Positions 43,716-56,040 of a stretch of DNA of 64,000 nucleotides are shown here, one piece after another. The notes under the pieces were generated by a model. The model was given only the letters and a program-made list of their open reading frames with translations. It was not told where the DNA came from and did no database searches. The translations under genes and the position numbers were made by a program. Origin of the DNA: Gnetum montanum (Eukaryota; Streptophyta; Gnetopsida; Gnetales; Gnetaceae); assembly GCA_015680685.1 (NCBI GenBank), contig MNCI01004792.1, positions 462,558-526,557 of the forward strand. The letters are read 5' to 3'. How positions within the stretch are numbered: position 1 is the stretch's first letter; each line of letters opens with the position of its first letter.

Positions 43716-46700
43716 TATTATGTTAAAGCCCATCCTAATCATTTTGGACATCATGGGCGTTCTATGCTGCGTTCATGTTTCCGTGGCCAATGCTCCTCCT
43801 CCTCATGCTTGTATAAAGGAGGAGGCGGTGTGGTTCTGAAGCGGTGCACAGGATCTTTTGTAATTTTTTCTTCATAATTACAGCGTAATCTTCTGATCAC
43901 ATCTACTGGGCAATGAAGCTTCTGCCATTTTAAAGATGCTATTGGTTGGTTCGACACAAAGCATCTTGGCACTTTTGTCAGATGGTGTGATCAAAACTGT
44001 GCGGGTGCAAGACTGCGAACAGAGCACCAGGGGTTTGAGACGTTTGGGCTAGATCTGGGAGATGCCTAGGTTTAACTGCTATCATGCCTATAACACTTTT
44101 TTCTAGGCTTATCATCTCACAACCTACTTCTAGAATCCACCTGGTACCATGCATTATGTAGGCGGGTAAGTTTTGTTTCGCTTCGCAGTATTGTAATATG
44201 CTAACTACTGTTTAGATGCGTATTGAGTGTAAAGGGATTGTCTATTTTCTATGGTTTATATTTGTTATCAATGAAAGTGGTCTTCTAGGCAATAATGATA
44301 CATTGTCATTGACCGAAAGGGCTATAAGGAAATTTACTTCTATCGGCAACGTACGGGCTGCTGTCATGGAACAACTAGCGTTTGAGATCCCAGAAAACCA
44401 TACCCATTATGCTAACTTCTTTTCCAGATGCAAGAAACTTAGATGGCTAGATAGGGAGTGGACTTTGGACCCTCCCCTTACCGTTGTAGATGTGTAAAGG
44501 AAAATCCCTTCATTTCCTTTACCTTTCGGGCCTAGTAAGCTTTGTCATGACGATGAATTATATCAATGTTATCAGTTGGTGATGATGTATAAAGTCATCT
44601 CATTTTTTGTTACCTCGGCTTAACTATTGTTTTGTGTTAGCAGTCAGGGAATCATGAGAGATTACAATCATGGCCTCCAGTCATGAGGCCAACAGTCTCC
44701 TCTTTCGTTATGATGATATAAAGGAGGCACAATGTTGGCTCGGCCATAGAGCGGCCCCAATTGTAGTAACCAATAAACTTTGGGAGGCTGGACTGATGGA
44801 CCTATTCTTGGCTATAACCCCTGATGCTACTGTAGGTGAAATGTTGACCCTAGTCAACTCCTTCAGCAAACAAGCTGAGAATATTTGCATACGCATGTGT
44901 AATGTGTGTATAAATTTTGACATTAACGCTCAGCTATTTGCCAATCTCTTTGGCGTTCCCTCCGATGGTTTTCCTATAGAGGAAAAATCAAAGAGGAGTT
45001 CCAAGTACTAGCAAGAGATAGAGGAGTGGCTAGGGGTTAAGAAGGAAGTTAAGGGAATCCCTGCTGAAAGGATCGAGTTGGAGGTGGTCCATACTATTTA
45101 CCCCCTTTTTCGGGCCCAGGCCTTTCCCAAGACACTCTCACAAGGGAGATTCCTCACCATCAAGCAAGCCTGAATTATGTGAGAGGTCTTAGAGAAGGGG
45201 AGATGATTCAATTGGGCGAGCTATTTTGCCAAAGGCTTGCACATTGAGATGGTCAGGCTTCGCAAGAAGCTTGAGTCCCGTTTCAATGTGCACTTTGCCT
45301 TCTTCATAGCTTGTTTCTGGTGTTTTTTCGAATTTCTGGTAGTCTAGAGGAATGGGGTCTTGGTGCAACAAGACCACAGCCAGATTTCCAAACCATGGAT
45401 TTTCCATATCTTCGGCACTATCCGGTTGCAAGACCCTCTTGAAGGGATTGGGGAGTCATTGTCTGTAACAACTAGAAGTATGGTGGCACCTTGAACGTGG
45501 GGCCAAGATAGTGTGGGTGGGGCATCCCTCTCTTACACTGGCGATGTATTGAGGGGGAAGAATCTAGCTACTGAGATAGTGGATTCATCAGTGCCACAGA
45601 AAAAGCCTTGTTTGATCGAGCAATCTGCTGAACTAGCGGGTGGTGTGGGGAAGAAAATGCAAATCAGGTTTTAGAGGAGTAATCCTCCAGGCGGTAACTA
45701 GAGAAATGTACTAATGGTTATGATTTATGTAGAGGAGTTGTTGCGTAGCGTAATATTCGTTGAACAAAAGTGAAATCTTATGCTAAATAGCTATGTTGTA
45801 TGATAGCAAAAGAAAAGGTTGTGCAATGGTTGACCCCTGAAATAGGGGCTATAGTCTTACGGCATGGAGAAGGGGCCTCGGTTTTAGAAGAAGAGGCCCC
45901 AGTCAATAAGGCAAGGAGTGAACAGGCTCCTGTGCAGGAAGAGAAAGTAGTAGTTGAGGATGCCGAAGTCCTTTCGACTGGAACTAGACAAGGCAAGTGA
46001 TTTGTTACTAGATAAAATTAATTTTTACAGCATAGTAGACTCTAGACAATTTCTAAAGGTTTTACTAGTCATCGTAATGTCTCAATCATGTCCTTATATG
46101 GAATGTATTCTTTGTAACAAGTGACCAGAGCGTACACTTGGCAATAGTGGCAACTTGATCCTGGGGTGAATTTCCTGATAAATTTTCCTTCATGGAAGGC
46201 ATCTTCCAAGACATGATTGGTCGCTTAGAGTGAATTGATCCTGAAGCTGGTACATTACAATCATTGCGTAGAAATTATTTTACTATGGCATTACACTACC
46301 TAATTATGCCAAACTGTCATTTTATGTTATTAGGAGCTCGCCTCAGATGGGATCCATTAGAGCCTATCGATTTAGATGCCGCTGAACCCCCATCAGAAGT
46401 GACTATCATGCCACGCAACATTTATGATGAGATGCGTAAATGTATTGTACGCTCGACTCGCTCCTTATGGGAATGTCAAAGCGTAAACAAGGACCTTTGG
46501 AAGAGGTTGCAAAGGTCAGAGAAGGAGAGGGTGGTTCTATGTGATGAGGTCGGGGATTTAAGATCACAGAAAGAATTCTTGCAAGCCCAGAGAATGGGAA
46601 GCGAGGACAGTTGTGGTTGACTACACCCGTTATTGGAGTGTCATCAGGAACAGTGTCCAGACTAGTCATGAACTAGTCAAGTAGCATATGCAAATGGACC

Positions 46701-47480
46701 TCCTAGCTCAGAAGAACCAGGACTGGAAGGACTTTAGCATGAGTATCCAAGAGTGGGGGTAGACGCAAAAAGATCATAAACATGTCTATAAATAGGAAAG
46801 TGCTTCCTATCGTCAAAATTATAGGGACTCTTCCATTGAGGCTCAATCCCTTTGGCTATTCCTCAACGTTATTAGTGCTTCCAAAGCATTTGAGAAGTTC
46901 TAGGAGCAAGTGACGGTGAGTGCCTCTTCAGAAAGAGAAGTGACTCTCCCTAGGGGTGAGACTACCATTCCTTCTTTCTTCCCCAAACCACCCCAATGGA
47001 CTCCCGTGGAGAAGGGAAAGGTCAAGGCTAGAACTAATCTAGGGGATAGGATTTGGTCTGAGTTCACCGAGGAAAAAATCATGCAATGTCTATGGATTGG
47101 CTTAGAACAAGTCCCCTTTGCTGCTGATGTAGGACCATCATAGGTAAGTTGTAGTATTATTGCATTTTTGTTATACCTAGTTTTGATGATGATGTTAATA
47201 CATGTATCATGTCTGATCGCAGGAACAACCTGAGGAGAATCCTCAGCAGGGTGAAGCTAACAAAGGTGGTGGTGCTCATGAAGAGGGTTTACTAGAAATA
47301 GAGCATAATGAAGCTGGTTGATGCCATGGTGAGCAACGCCCTACTGAAGAGCCTTGTGAAGAGGGCCGCCCTCATGAAGGGGTCCCTCATGCAAAGGGTG
47401 GCCCCTATGAGGATGACCTCCTCAAAGTAGAAGTTGAACTGGGGGATACAGGAGATAGTGGTAACAATGGAGATGCATAG
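43716..47480 (+). pseudogene. Antisense gene copy D: FCP1/NIF-like HAD domain plus coiled coil
   Basis: Exons by splice signal and homology: 43716-44165, 44278-44534, 44644 to about 45690, about 45811-45996, about 46140-46250, 46334-47143 and 47223-47480. Exon 2 gives MLKPILIILDIMGVLCC (second motif-I Asp replaced by Met), then RFNCYHAYNTFF and NPPGTMHYVGG. Exon 4 is the fullest view of the helical domain: IKEAQCWLGHRAAP, LMDLFLAITPDATVGEMLTL, INAQLFANLFGVPSDGFP, EEWLGVKKEVKGIP, YPLFRAQAFPKTLSQ, KLESRFNVHFAFFIAC. Exon 7 is MRKCIVRSTRSLWECQSV followed by a coiled coil. Exon 8 is Glu/Gly-rich and ends GDTGDSGNNGDA, like copy A (DTGDSGSRGNA). Stops are at several sites and exon 1 is missing. A pseudogene, but it preserves the exon plan. 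Confidence 0.72.
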
Positions 47481-47689
47481 CATGGCTAAATTAGCCTTGG
47501 GTTTTATTGTGGTGTAATGAAACAAGAGACAATATTTTTTCTTTTAATGTATTTGATGCAAATTTTGTGTTGATTTTGATGTTCTTTTTTTTGTTGTTTT
47601 CTTTTTATGTAAAGCCGAAGTAGGATCGTAGGTTTTGACGTTATGATAAATTGTAATTAGTTTTAAGAGCATGGCATTAATGCAGTTAC

Positions 47690-48130
47690 TAGTTTGAAGC
47701 GATTGCAGGCTGCTAAATTGTTCAAATGTAAAGCGTAAATGAAATTGTTAGTTTATGGCCATTTCGGGCCTTTGAGTAGTGCAGGGGTAAGTTGTGATTG
47801 AAATAGGTAGTTTAAGGCCATTGTGGGCCATGGATAGTTTAAGGCCATTTTGGGCCATGGATAGTTTAAGGCCATTTCGGGCCATTGCTACATGAGTAAG
47901 GAATCAAATAAATATTAAGTCGCTAGTTTTAAGCCATGGCAGGCTGCGATTAGTTTTAGGCCATTTCAGGCCATGGCGTAATTCAGGTACAAAGCATAAA
48001 TGGAATTCAGGTACAAGTTGTAAATGAAGTTCAAGTATAAAGCATAAATGAAATTCAGATACAAAGCATAAATGAAATTCAAGTACAAAGCGTAAATGAA
48101 ATTGCTAGTTTAAGGCCATTTCGGGCCTTT
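47690..48130 (-). repeat. Hairpin-unit array between antisense gene D and E2 gag-pro
   Basis: About eight units of TAGTTTAAGGCC, loop, GGCC. Perfect GGCC/GGCC stems surround ATTTCG, ATTGTG, ATTTTG and ATTTCA. One unit (near 47937) has AGCC/GGCT, a compensated change. CGTAAATG-type spacers of about 20 bases (AAATTCAGGTACAAAGC) are interleaved around 47980-48100. Confidence 0.85.
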
Positions 48131-48312
48131 GAGTAATAGGAGTAAGGAAGACAACTGGTGGAAACGCAAACATAAACATCAAGATAAACATAAGCATAAT
48201 AAGAGTAGCTAGTGGAAAGCGTAAATATATGCGTAAATATAATGAGTATAACTGGTAAGCATGAATAGAACAAATGATGGAACTGTAATAGTTAGGTAGC
48301 ATCGTTTACCGG

Positions 48313-51300
48313 CTAACTTTGCAGCCGTTTCTTAATTGCTTTGATCTTTAATAATGCATAAGGATGGGGAGATTTATGGCCCTTTTCCTTCGTGCCACAA
48401 TCTTCTCCTTGGAACGGTAGTTTAGCCCAAGTTAGGCTATCATCAGCCACTATTTCGGCTTGCTCGGGTATTTGGATAGGGGACTAATCTTCACGCATTT
48501 TGATTTTCGAACCCTATTCCATTCCTATGTTATTAATAGCCTAAGGGGTTATTTCATCACCACGGATGACCACTTCTCCTCCTACATAGGGAAAATGGAT
48601 CTCTTGATGGATGGGTGATGAAACTACCCTCAGTTGGGCTAACCAAGACCTCCCAAGGATCAAATTGAATCCAAGCATCTCCTCGACGATGATAAACATA
48701 GTGTCTGTGGGGAACTAGTCCCCTGCCACAAAGCTGATGTGGACCATCCCTTTGACCTGCACTCATGTCCCATTGAATGACTTTAGGCATGACATCGTTG
48801 TAGGACTAATCTGATCGATCAGGCCTAATTTATCCACTATGGGATAAGGGATGACATTAGTGGCCACCCCATCATCTACATGTACTCTCCGGATTCTGTG
48901 TTTGTCGACTTGAATGGTGATGAACATGGGCACCATTGTCACCTGACCTTCAGGGTTGTCCTTGATGGATTCGTCGTGAAAGGTCAATGGGGTAGGATTA
49001 GGTTTTTTAGTGCCAGGGGGAAGCATGATAGAATGAATTGCTTCTTCTTCTGCCGGCAGGCTTTCGCCCATAGGTATGGACATTAGCATGTGAACCATAG
49101 CCTCATGATGTGTCTGTGATGTCATGAGTAAATCATAAAGGCTCAACGTTGTATTTTTTTGTTTCAGAGCCTGCTTGACTTGTGCAAGAGCATCAAAGAG
49201 ATCCTACCCACGATCGGGCTCTTTGTCACCCTTTTCCTCCTCCATTTGCCCTAAGAGGTAGATTTCATGGGGAGGAGTGAGATTTGGTTGAGGGATGCAT
49301 TTCCTTTGGCTGGGAGGTGATAGTTGTGTTTGTGTAACCTCGTCATTTTTAGTAAGTGGGGCCAAGGGTACAGAACCGAGGGGTTTAGGTTTGGGAAACC
49401 CCAACGTAAGAGGGTCCTTGGCTATATCAATAGTTAGAGAGGTTGATTTGTCCCTACACAGGAGGGACGGTTGATGATTTTGGCACCCTGATGACTAAGG
49501 GTGCCCTGGGTGTAGATGCGGGTTGGGCCATGGCTTTAATGACAAGAGGCTATCAGGAAGTGTTCTAAGATGGAGTTCAATGGATGAAAGGTTTCCTTAG
49601 AGTGCCACTTGTTAGCGCTAATAGAACTGTTGTTTGGGATAAGTGAGCATACGTTCGCAACACAAAAGGCTACTTTGGCTACACCTGATTATCACCCTCT
49701 GCCCCTACCACATTGATTGTGTACCCTACATTATTTGCATTTAACGGGTCTTGGTAAACATGCATGGCCTGGGTTTCCGGGCGTGTCAGGCTACTGCTGT
49801 CTAAGATTAGGTCACCTTGATCTATCAGATGTTGAATGTCTTCCTTCAACACCCAACAGTAGTTTGTGTCATGGCCACACAATTGGTGGTAGTCGCAGAA
49901 CTGGTCCAACCTAAAGTTTTTGGGAATTGGCGGTTCATTAGGTTGGGTCAAAGAAGGGTTCTTAAGTAACTCACAATGGCATCTGTGGCATTTCATAGCC
50001 TCCTTGGACACTGTCTTGTGTCAAATATGGCCAGTTCCCAGTAATTTTTTAAGGAGTTTAGAAGGCTTTAAAAGTAAGGTCGCATAGTTTGAGCGATCCT
50101 TACGCTCAAATTTAGACCTTGGCTGCAGAGGTGCTTCAGGGGCAGAAGGAGTTTCTTGACTAGCGCTGTTCGAGCTAGTTGTTGGCTCAACAAGCTTAGC
50201 AAGAGTTTTCTTGTTATTGTTCTTCTTCTTGGCCCCTTTAGCAACCACTACAACTATCATTTTTGTGGCTTTGCCTTTGTCCTTACCTTTGCTGTGGGCA
50301 TTATTGTAGACCACATACACCGGATCTTTGCTAGCCTCCACCGCATCTTGAATACTCTTAGTCTGAGCAAAGGCTTGGCTAAGGGAGCAGGGAATGAGGT
50401 AATATAGTTTAGACTTGATAAATTCATTAACTGCTCCTTTGAAGATTGCCAGTAGATGGTCCTCCACGATGCGTTTGTGAATTTCATTCAAGGTGGCACT
50501 CCACCGCTGTATGAACTTTTGGACTGGCTCAAGCGGGTCTTGCTTAACTTCCATGAGCTAGTCCAATGTGACTTCCAACTTTAAGTTATACTTGAAACAG
50601 GTCACAAACTGAGTTAACAAATCCTTCAAAGTTGAAATGGAGGCACGTGGGAGGGCTCGATACCAGTCTAAAGCTTTACCCATTAAGGACATAGCAAAAA
50701 CATGAATTATAGTATGTGGTCATTATTGCAATAATAAGGACTCTAACCTGAAAGTGACCAGGTGGGCGTTAGGATCACCTTCCCCATTGTATTTTGTAAA
50801 ATGGGGAAGGGGCATCCCAGGTGGCAATGACAGGAGAGGGACTACTGGACTAATAGGATCATCATGGTAGAAATCCATAACTTGTATCATGTCAGAACCA
50901 ATAGCCTTGAGATGCTTGACCTCTTCTGTAAGGATCTAAATGAGCTGGAAAGCTTGGTCTAGGCCCGTAGGCGAAAAAACCATTTGTGGAACGATAGGAG
51001 GGGCCACACCGTGTGGCAGAGCGGAGGAAGCAGTTTGACCAATAGTTGATGCTACCAGGATTGTCCCTACAGGAAATGTTGCTTGTGGAATCCACCATCC
51101 GATAGTTGGTGCAGATGGGACAACCACTATTAGCTATGCCATTGGATATGCTGCTTGTGTAGCTGGGGGCACAGACAGCAATATTGCGATGGGGTTTAGA
51201 ACCCTTGGGACCTGGCTTTGGAAATGGGGATGATGGGCTATTTGCATAGGATGCACAGTGAGATACATGTTGGGATCCCACCATGTTGTGGTGGCCATCC

Positions 51301-52027
51301 CAATCGTGTGAGTAGGGAGCAAGGTTGGTGTTGTAGGTAATTGCGACGTAGGTATTGCGTGTACATGCAGCGACGTAGGCATAAGCACATGATGAGGTGG
51401 GTTAGGTAATTGCACCTGTTGAGGAATGGTTTGTGATGGACTGTCGCCTGGGAAGATAGTTAGAGAGAGAAAATGTAAATGCGGTGAGTGCAGGACTCGA
51501 TTGGTGTTAGATAACGTCAAAGGCGTGGTGACCATGAACAATGGATTTATGCGAGACGTTGTGGAAGGAGGGGCCATGGTGAAATCAGCATGACTGCCCC
51601 CTTTAGAGTGAGAGTCTAGATCATCTTACCTATCATGAAACGTTTCATCATGGAACAAGACTTCTAGCTATTCTGGCGATGTCTTCGACATCAGCATTTG
51701 ATCTAGGATTCACTTTTGTTGCTCTGTCAAGGGTATGAAGGTGCTAGGTGTAGGAATGAGTTCCTTCTTGTTGCAGTACATGAACTCGTACTCTCGTTTT
51801 TCCTCGAATTCTTATGGATACATAGGAAGGTTTGTTGTTAATTTAGCACAGAGAAAATTGTAGTGTTCCTTGCGTTGAGCATGTCCCTTAGGCTCCTTGT
51901 TTTGTAGCCTGAGGAAGTGGTGTGGTCGCACTGGACTAAGTGGTTGCTCGACCATAGGAGGTGTAACTTGCATGGTCCAAGGGTTCTCAAGGCTGGCAGT
52001 GTTAACGGCAGTAGTTGATGTAGTCAT
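48313..52027 (-). pseudogene. gag-pro: E2 gag-pro (decayed)
   Basis: Start ATG at 52027 (MTTSTTAVNTASLEN). HHFLRLQNKEPKGHA follows, then a long Pro/Thr/Gln-rich linker. The gag domain is at about 50850-50380 (KFIQRWSATLNEIHK, AIFKGAVNEFIKSKLYYL). A CDYHQLCGHDTNYC knuckle lies near 49880. The retropepsin has VDDGVATNVIPYPIVDK near 48880 and NLILGRSWLA near 48650. The frame is constant from 52027 to about 49680, then shifts once before 49404 and continues to the stop TAG at 48315-48313. About ten stops. A GGTAAAC donor-like site follows the stop directly. Confidence 0.88.
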
Positions 52028-52259
52028 TCTCTACTCGGTTGATAAATAATGATGATAATAATAAAGATCACAAGGGTAGGGGCAAACTAAGATAATAATC
52101 AGGGCTTTCTATCTTGTAGGATTCCAAAGAAATTGTCGCAGGGACTGATCTGCATTGCACAATGTCATAAACAACCTCGGAGGTATTACGTTTACATTTG
52201 ATTGACAATGAGTAGAGACAGCTTACAAGAGTACCCATAAAATCTGGATTGGATATGAA

Positions 52260-52278
52260 GGCCCACCTTCTAGCACCA
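52260..52278 (-). other. E2 primer binding site
   Basis: Minus-strand TGGTGCTAGAAGGTGGGCC, six bases inside the 5' LTR. The 230-base leader (52028-52259) holds no gene. Confidence 0.8.
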
Positions 52279-52284
52279 AAAAAC

Positions 52285-53671
52285 TATAATGACAGAAAAC
52301 GTCGATCGTTGGAAATACCGAACGAATGTCTGTGTACACAGTTCTAACCCTGGATCCCTGCGAGGACCATGCAGGAGAGGAAACGAATCCGAGGTACCCT
52401 GAACGGTCTTATCAATTAGACAGGAACTTACTTGATCAGTAAAAATTTTTGTGATATTTGGATGATGAAATGATGGTTCTTTACGAGAAGATATAATATT
52501 GTTAACTTAGCGGGTAATTGAAAATAATGAAATTGATTTACAACAATTTGCAAGATTTGTATAGATGAGGCATAAGAGATCAGATTTAGAACATGGGAAA
52601 TCCTGAGATCTGGAATTCACCTCACGAAAAAAATATATTGAATACAACTATTATAGGCAAACTTCAATTTAGGTGAAGCACATGCCAACAATAAGAAATT
52701 TGTTCAAAGATGATGCAAGAAAAGGTTGATCTACCTTGTTCTAGCAGATCTGTGTACAAGAAAGTGAGTCCCGAAGCAGAATGTCTACCAACCTTCTATT
52801 CCTGACCAAAGATTCTTGCCAATTACCTTTGATATTCTTGCGATTACTAATCCTCTTTTTTCTCTTGTTAAAAGCTGTCAACGATTATCAACGAAAGGGA
52901 AAAATCACTCACAGAGAAAATTCGTCAAATCTTAGAAGAAATTTTTGCCAACCCCTTGATCTTTGTCAATTGGAGCATTTATAAGGTTAGGGTCAAGAGA
53001 AAGACGCGGTTTAGATGACACATGTACTAAATTTAAAAAATGCCATCGTTGACTTGATGAGGTAGTTGTTGAAGCTTGCAGTGCCACACCACCTTACACT
53101 CTAAAGCGTAATGCAGCGTAAACTACTCTTGTTGGGGCTTTGGAGATAGGCTATTTCTTGATTATGCTACAATACGTTGGAGAGTGTATCATGTCGTATG
53201 GACTGTTGATGCTTCTATTATGCCATTTCTGTCTATGCTTGTATTACGCTACACCATGCTAGATTACGTTGCACCATGCTAGATTATGCTTCATATCGTA
53301 ATTCAGCGTAAAATAGCACACTTGCAAAAAATTGAAGTGTTGTTGAAGTCTTGGACATTTTCTGTCCTTGATGTTGCTGTGGATTACTTTCTAACATTAC
53401 GTTGCATTACGCCTTGTTGCGTAATGTAGTGTAATATGCCAAAAGTTAAGGTTCTCAAAACATAGAGAATTTGCAAAGTCGAAAGCTTGTTGTTGTGCAC
53501 TTGTCGCTTTGCTCTGTCTTCTAGAATTCATTTGTGTTGTGCCATGTAGCATGGCAGGATAGGCTTTTAACTGAAAAGGAACTTGTTGTGCTATGCCTTG
53601 TTGCGACACTTTGCTTGAATCACCAGTTTTTTGCTGAATCGTTGAGACCTTGAAATTTTCACGGTGTTTCA
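52285..53671 (-). repeat. E2 5' LTR (1387 bp)
   Basis: Partner of 37050-38429, with the same ends (TATAATGACAG at the inner edge, one base off; CACGGTGTTTCA at the outer edge). Minus-strand TATA (TTATAAAT) at 52984-52977. Confidence 0.95.
52977..52984 (-). promoter_or_regulatory. TATA box in E2 5' LTR
   Basis: Minus-strand TTATAAAT in the context CCTTATAAATGCTCC. The 3' LTR has the same box at 37745-37738. Confidence 0.65.
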
Positions 53672-53803
53672 CTTGCTTACTTAGCCTTTAGAAATCAACA
53701 CACTAAAAAAGATAAAAAAAAGGCTAAAGCAATAGTAGCATCAGTAGTAGAGAATTAACCTACCAACATGGGGCAGGAAGGCAGACCATCTACTGCTCCC
53801 GTT
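53672..53803 (+). pseudogene. gag: E5 gag continuation between E2 and E7
   Basis: Begins with the duplicated CTTGC. From 53677 the E5 gag frame resumes as YLAFRNQHTKKDKKKAKA, which aligns with VVYNNAHSKGKDKGKATK of E2 gag, then NMGQEGRPSTAPV. It stops at 53803 where the TG of the E7 LTR begins. The join to 37049 shows both insertions hit E5. Confidence 0.85.
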
Positions 53804-55146
53804 TGTACCATCCAAAATCGTCGGTCTCCGGATGGGAGGAAACAGAAACCGGGGGATCACCGGACATGCATAGATGATCCTACCTTTGCTTGAGGGCAAG
53901 CTGGAATAGACGAAGGTAGAGTAACTTGAGTGGTCTGCATTTGGATTAGGCAAGGATTTCCCCAAACGTACACTGAAGTGCTATACGTTGGGTTATATGT
54001 AAATAGCGTAACAGGCATAAAGCGGAGTGTAAACAGTGTAACTAATGCAAACGTAGCGTAAACGTAAAACAGCGTAAAGAGTATACATGCAAAAATTAAT
54101 GCAAATTGTAATAGATTTTAGGAAGAAAATGTAACAATGGTATATCAAAATGAGAGTTACAATGCACCAGTCTAACGCAGTTGTGGCCTTGACACAAGGC
54201 GGACGAATAGCCCCGGTGGGTGCAGGGATGACTGTGGGCTGGTTCAAACCATAGGCATAGCGTAGAGGCTATATGCTCAACGTACAAGTTTGTCTAGCAT
54301 ACAAGTTTCTCTGCTCTGGTCCTCAGCATATCTATTTTTCTCTCTGGTTTACTCCAAATTGCCAACCGCCCTAAGCGCTAGTGAAAAATTGGGGTTTTTA
54401 TACAGGTTTTGACGTCAGACTCGGGTTGGGTGACATGTGGTGCATTGACTGGGTGTGAAACCATAAAATTTACAAGTGTACATGTTACATTTCTTGGGCG
54501 TATGTGCTGGGTGTATACACTAGGCGTATACACTAGGCATGAAGGGCGTATACGCTGGATGTACTGGGCGTATACGCTGAGCGTATATGTTGGATGTTCA
54601 AGGCGTATACGCTAGATTTTCTGGGCGTATACGCTATGGATGATGGCGTATATGCTGGATGTTCACACTGATGATTTCTCTACTCGTGTAAGTTGTTGCC
54701 TTGTACCAAATCTTGCTCCGCAGTGCTGTTTCCATCTTCGGGGATTGCATGCCAGACGTATTCATCAGTTGTACCTGCTGAGCATACATGTGAGGTGTCT
54801 ACGCTGGGTGTATACGCTAGACGTATACGCTGGGCGTATACACTGGGTGTTTACATTGCAGATGCAATCTGGGGCATATACTTTAGGCGTATACGCTGTG
54901 AAAATCGGGCGTATATGCTGAGAATACATACTTAGTGTAAACTAAGTGTTTTAAGCTCCGAAGTTGCCGGATTTGGTAGCAGATGTTATGGTCATCTGTG
55001 GGTCCCAGGGACCTACTTCTTATTAGGTTTGACTCTGCTTGGAAGCTTTCTATGGGGATCTCAAGCTTCAGCCATGCTGAGGAATGTTATGACTTAGCCT
55101 AATTCTTGTTGGAGAAGTACTAAGCTCGAAATTTTGTGCTATTTCA
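53804..55146 (-). repeat. E7 3' LTR (1343 bp)
   Basis: Plus-strand start TGTACCATCCAAAATCG and end GTGCTATTTCA. A minus-strand TATA (TATAAAAA) lies at 54402-54395. The region 54480-54950 is a dense run of GGCGTATACGCTG words; GCGTATACGC is a perfect palindrome. The end sequence matches the E5 LTR. Confidence 0.88.
54395..54402 (-). promoter_or_regulatory. TATA box in E7 LTR
   Basis: Minus-strand TATAAAAA in the context CCTGTATAAAAACCCC. Confidence 0.6.
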
Positions 55147-55200
55147 TTGGCCCCTCTTTGTTGACGCTTGGAGGAATCGACCCGAGAAGTGTCGACAAAG
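55147..55200 (-). promoter_or_regulatory. E7 polypurine tract and pre-PPT hairpin
   Basis: Minus-strand PPT AAAGAGGGGCCAA abuts the LTR. Arms at 55156-55169 and 55187-55200 pair at 12 of 14 positions. The non-coding stretch 55201-55744 shows no supported gene. Confidence 0.78.
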
Positions 55201-55744
55201 AAGTGCAAAATACCACAAGCAACTCGATAAATACTTTGTCCTTAGACATCATTGTACCATGTTCAGTAGTACATGGAATTGCAGAAAATGAAATTTGTAT
55301 CTAATAGAGAAAGGGAAATTGTGGGGATTAGGAACTGATCAAGGGATTGTGCTTGGTAAGTGTTGGTGTGTATCAAGGGATTGATGAATAGATAGGAAAT
55401 GTACTGGGAAATGGGGATGTACTAGTGAATGGTTTGATTGAGTCTTGCCACGTGTGCTGTGAACATCGCCTCACCTTGCTGCTTATGACGAAGTGCATTC
55501 TTGTACGAACACCTCTGAGTGTCATCCTGCAAACAAAACTCCAAAAGAACAAGAAACCCATGGGTGAGTAAGCAAGCTTACACTTAAATAGCAACTGATG
55601 AGACAAAGGCACTGGATGAGATGTCTAGCATGGTATATGGCTAGCAGTAAAGTTGTGAGGATTGGCCAATGGTGAGCGATGCAGCAATTCTAATGAAGTT
55701 TGAATGTAGTCATATATTGAAGAAACAGAGATGAACTTGCCATT

Positions 55745-56040
55745 TTATAGTCTTAGCGGACTATCATGGGTTAGTTTTATGTCATGACCCATTGGACATT
55801 TCCCGTTTAGCGTCGTGGAGGATGGTGCGTTGCCAGTTTCTAGTCTTAGCGGACCGTGAAGAGGCAAACCAGTTTATAATCTTAGCGGACTCTGGCGAGT
55901 GGGACTATGGAAATTTATTGTCATGCTGGATGGGTGCTAGTTTATCATCATTGTGGACATGGTGCGGTGTCAGTTTATCTTCATGATGCCAGGACAAGCT
56001 GTGGTATCAGTTTATAGTCATGACACCAGGACTCGTGCGT
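55745..56040 (-). repeat. Hairpin-unit array after E7 integrase
   Basis: About nine units seen on plus as AGTTTA plus hairpin. Stems include ATAGTC/GACTAT around TTAGCG (near 55749), CGTC/GATG around GTGGAG (near 55812) and AGTC/GACC around TTAGCG (near 55842). It overlaps the last codons of pol. Confidence 0.8.

Larger units (their letters stand above)
37050..53671 (-). mobile_element. E2: complete Tat/Ogre-like element with antisense gene (16.6 kb)
   Basis: This is the reference copy for the architecture. On the minus strand from 53671: 5' LTR (53671-52285), PBS, gag-pro (52027-48313), hairpin array, opposite-strand gene D (43716-47480 plus), hairpin units, pol (43098-40013), hairpin array (39990-39600), non-coding region, PPT hairpin, 3' LTR (38429-37050). 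It is flanked by CTTGC. Over a 220-base LTR stretch (37199-37419 against 52438-52658) I counted 11 differences, nine of them transitions. It is defective: integrase deletion, RT active site YMND and numerous stops. Confidence 0.95.

Noticed and set aside
54409-54935. Open frames in the E7 LTR rich in VYTLGVY repeats
   Set aside because: Produced by the GGCGTATACGCTG repeat; not a plausible protein.
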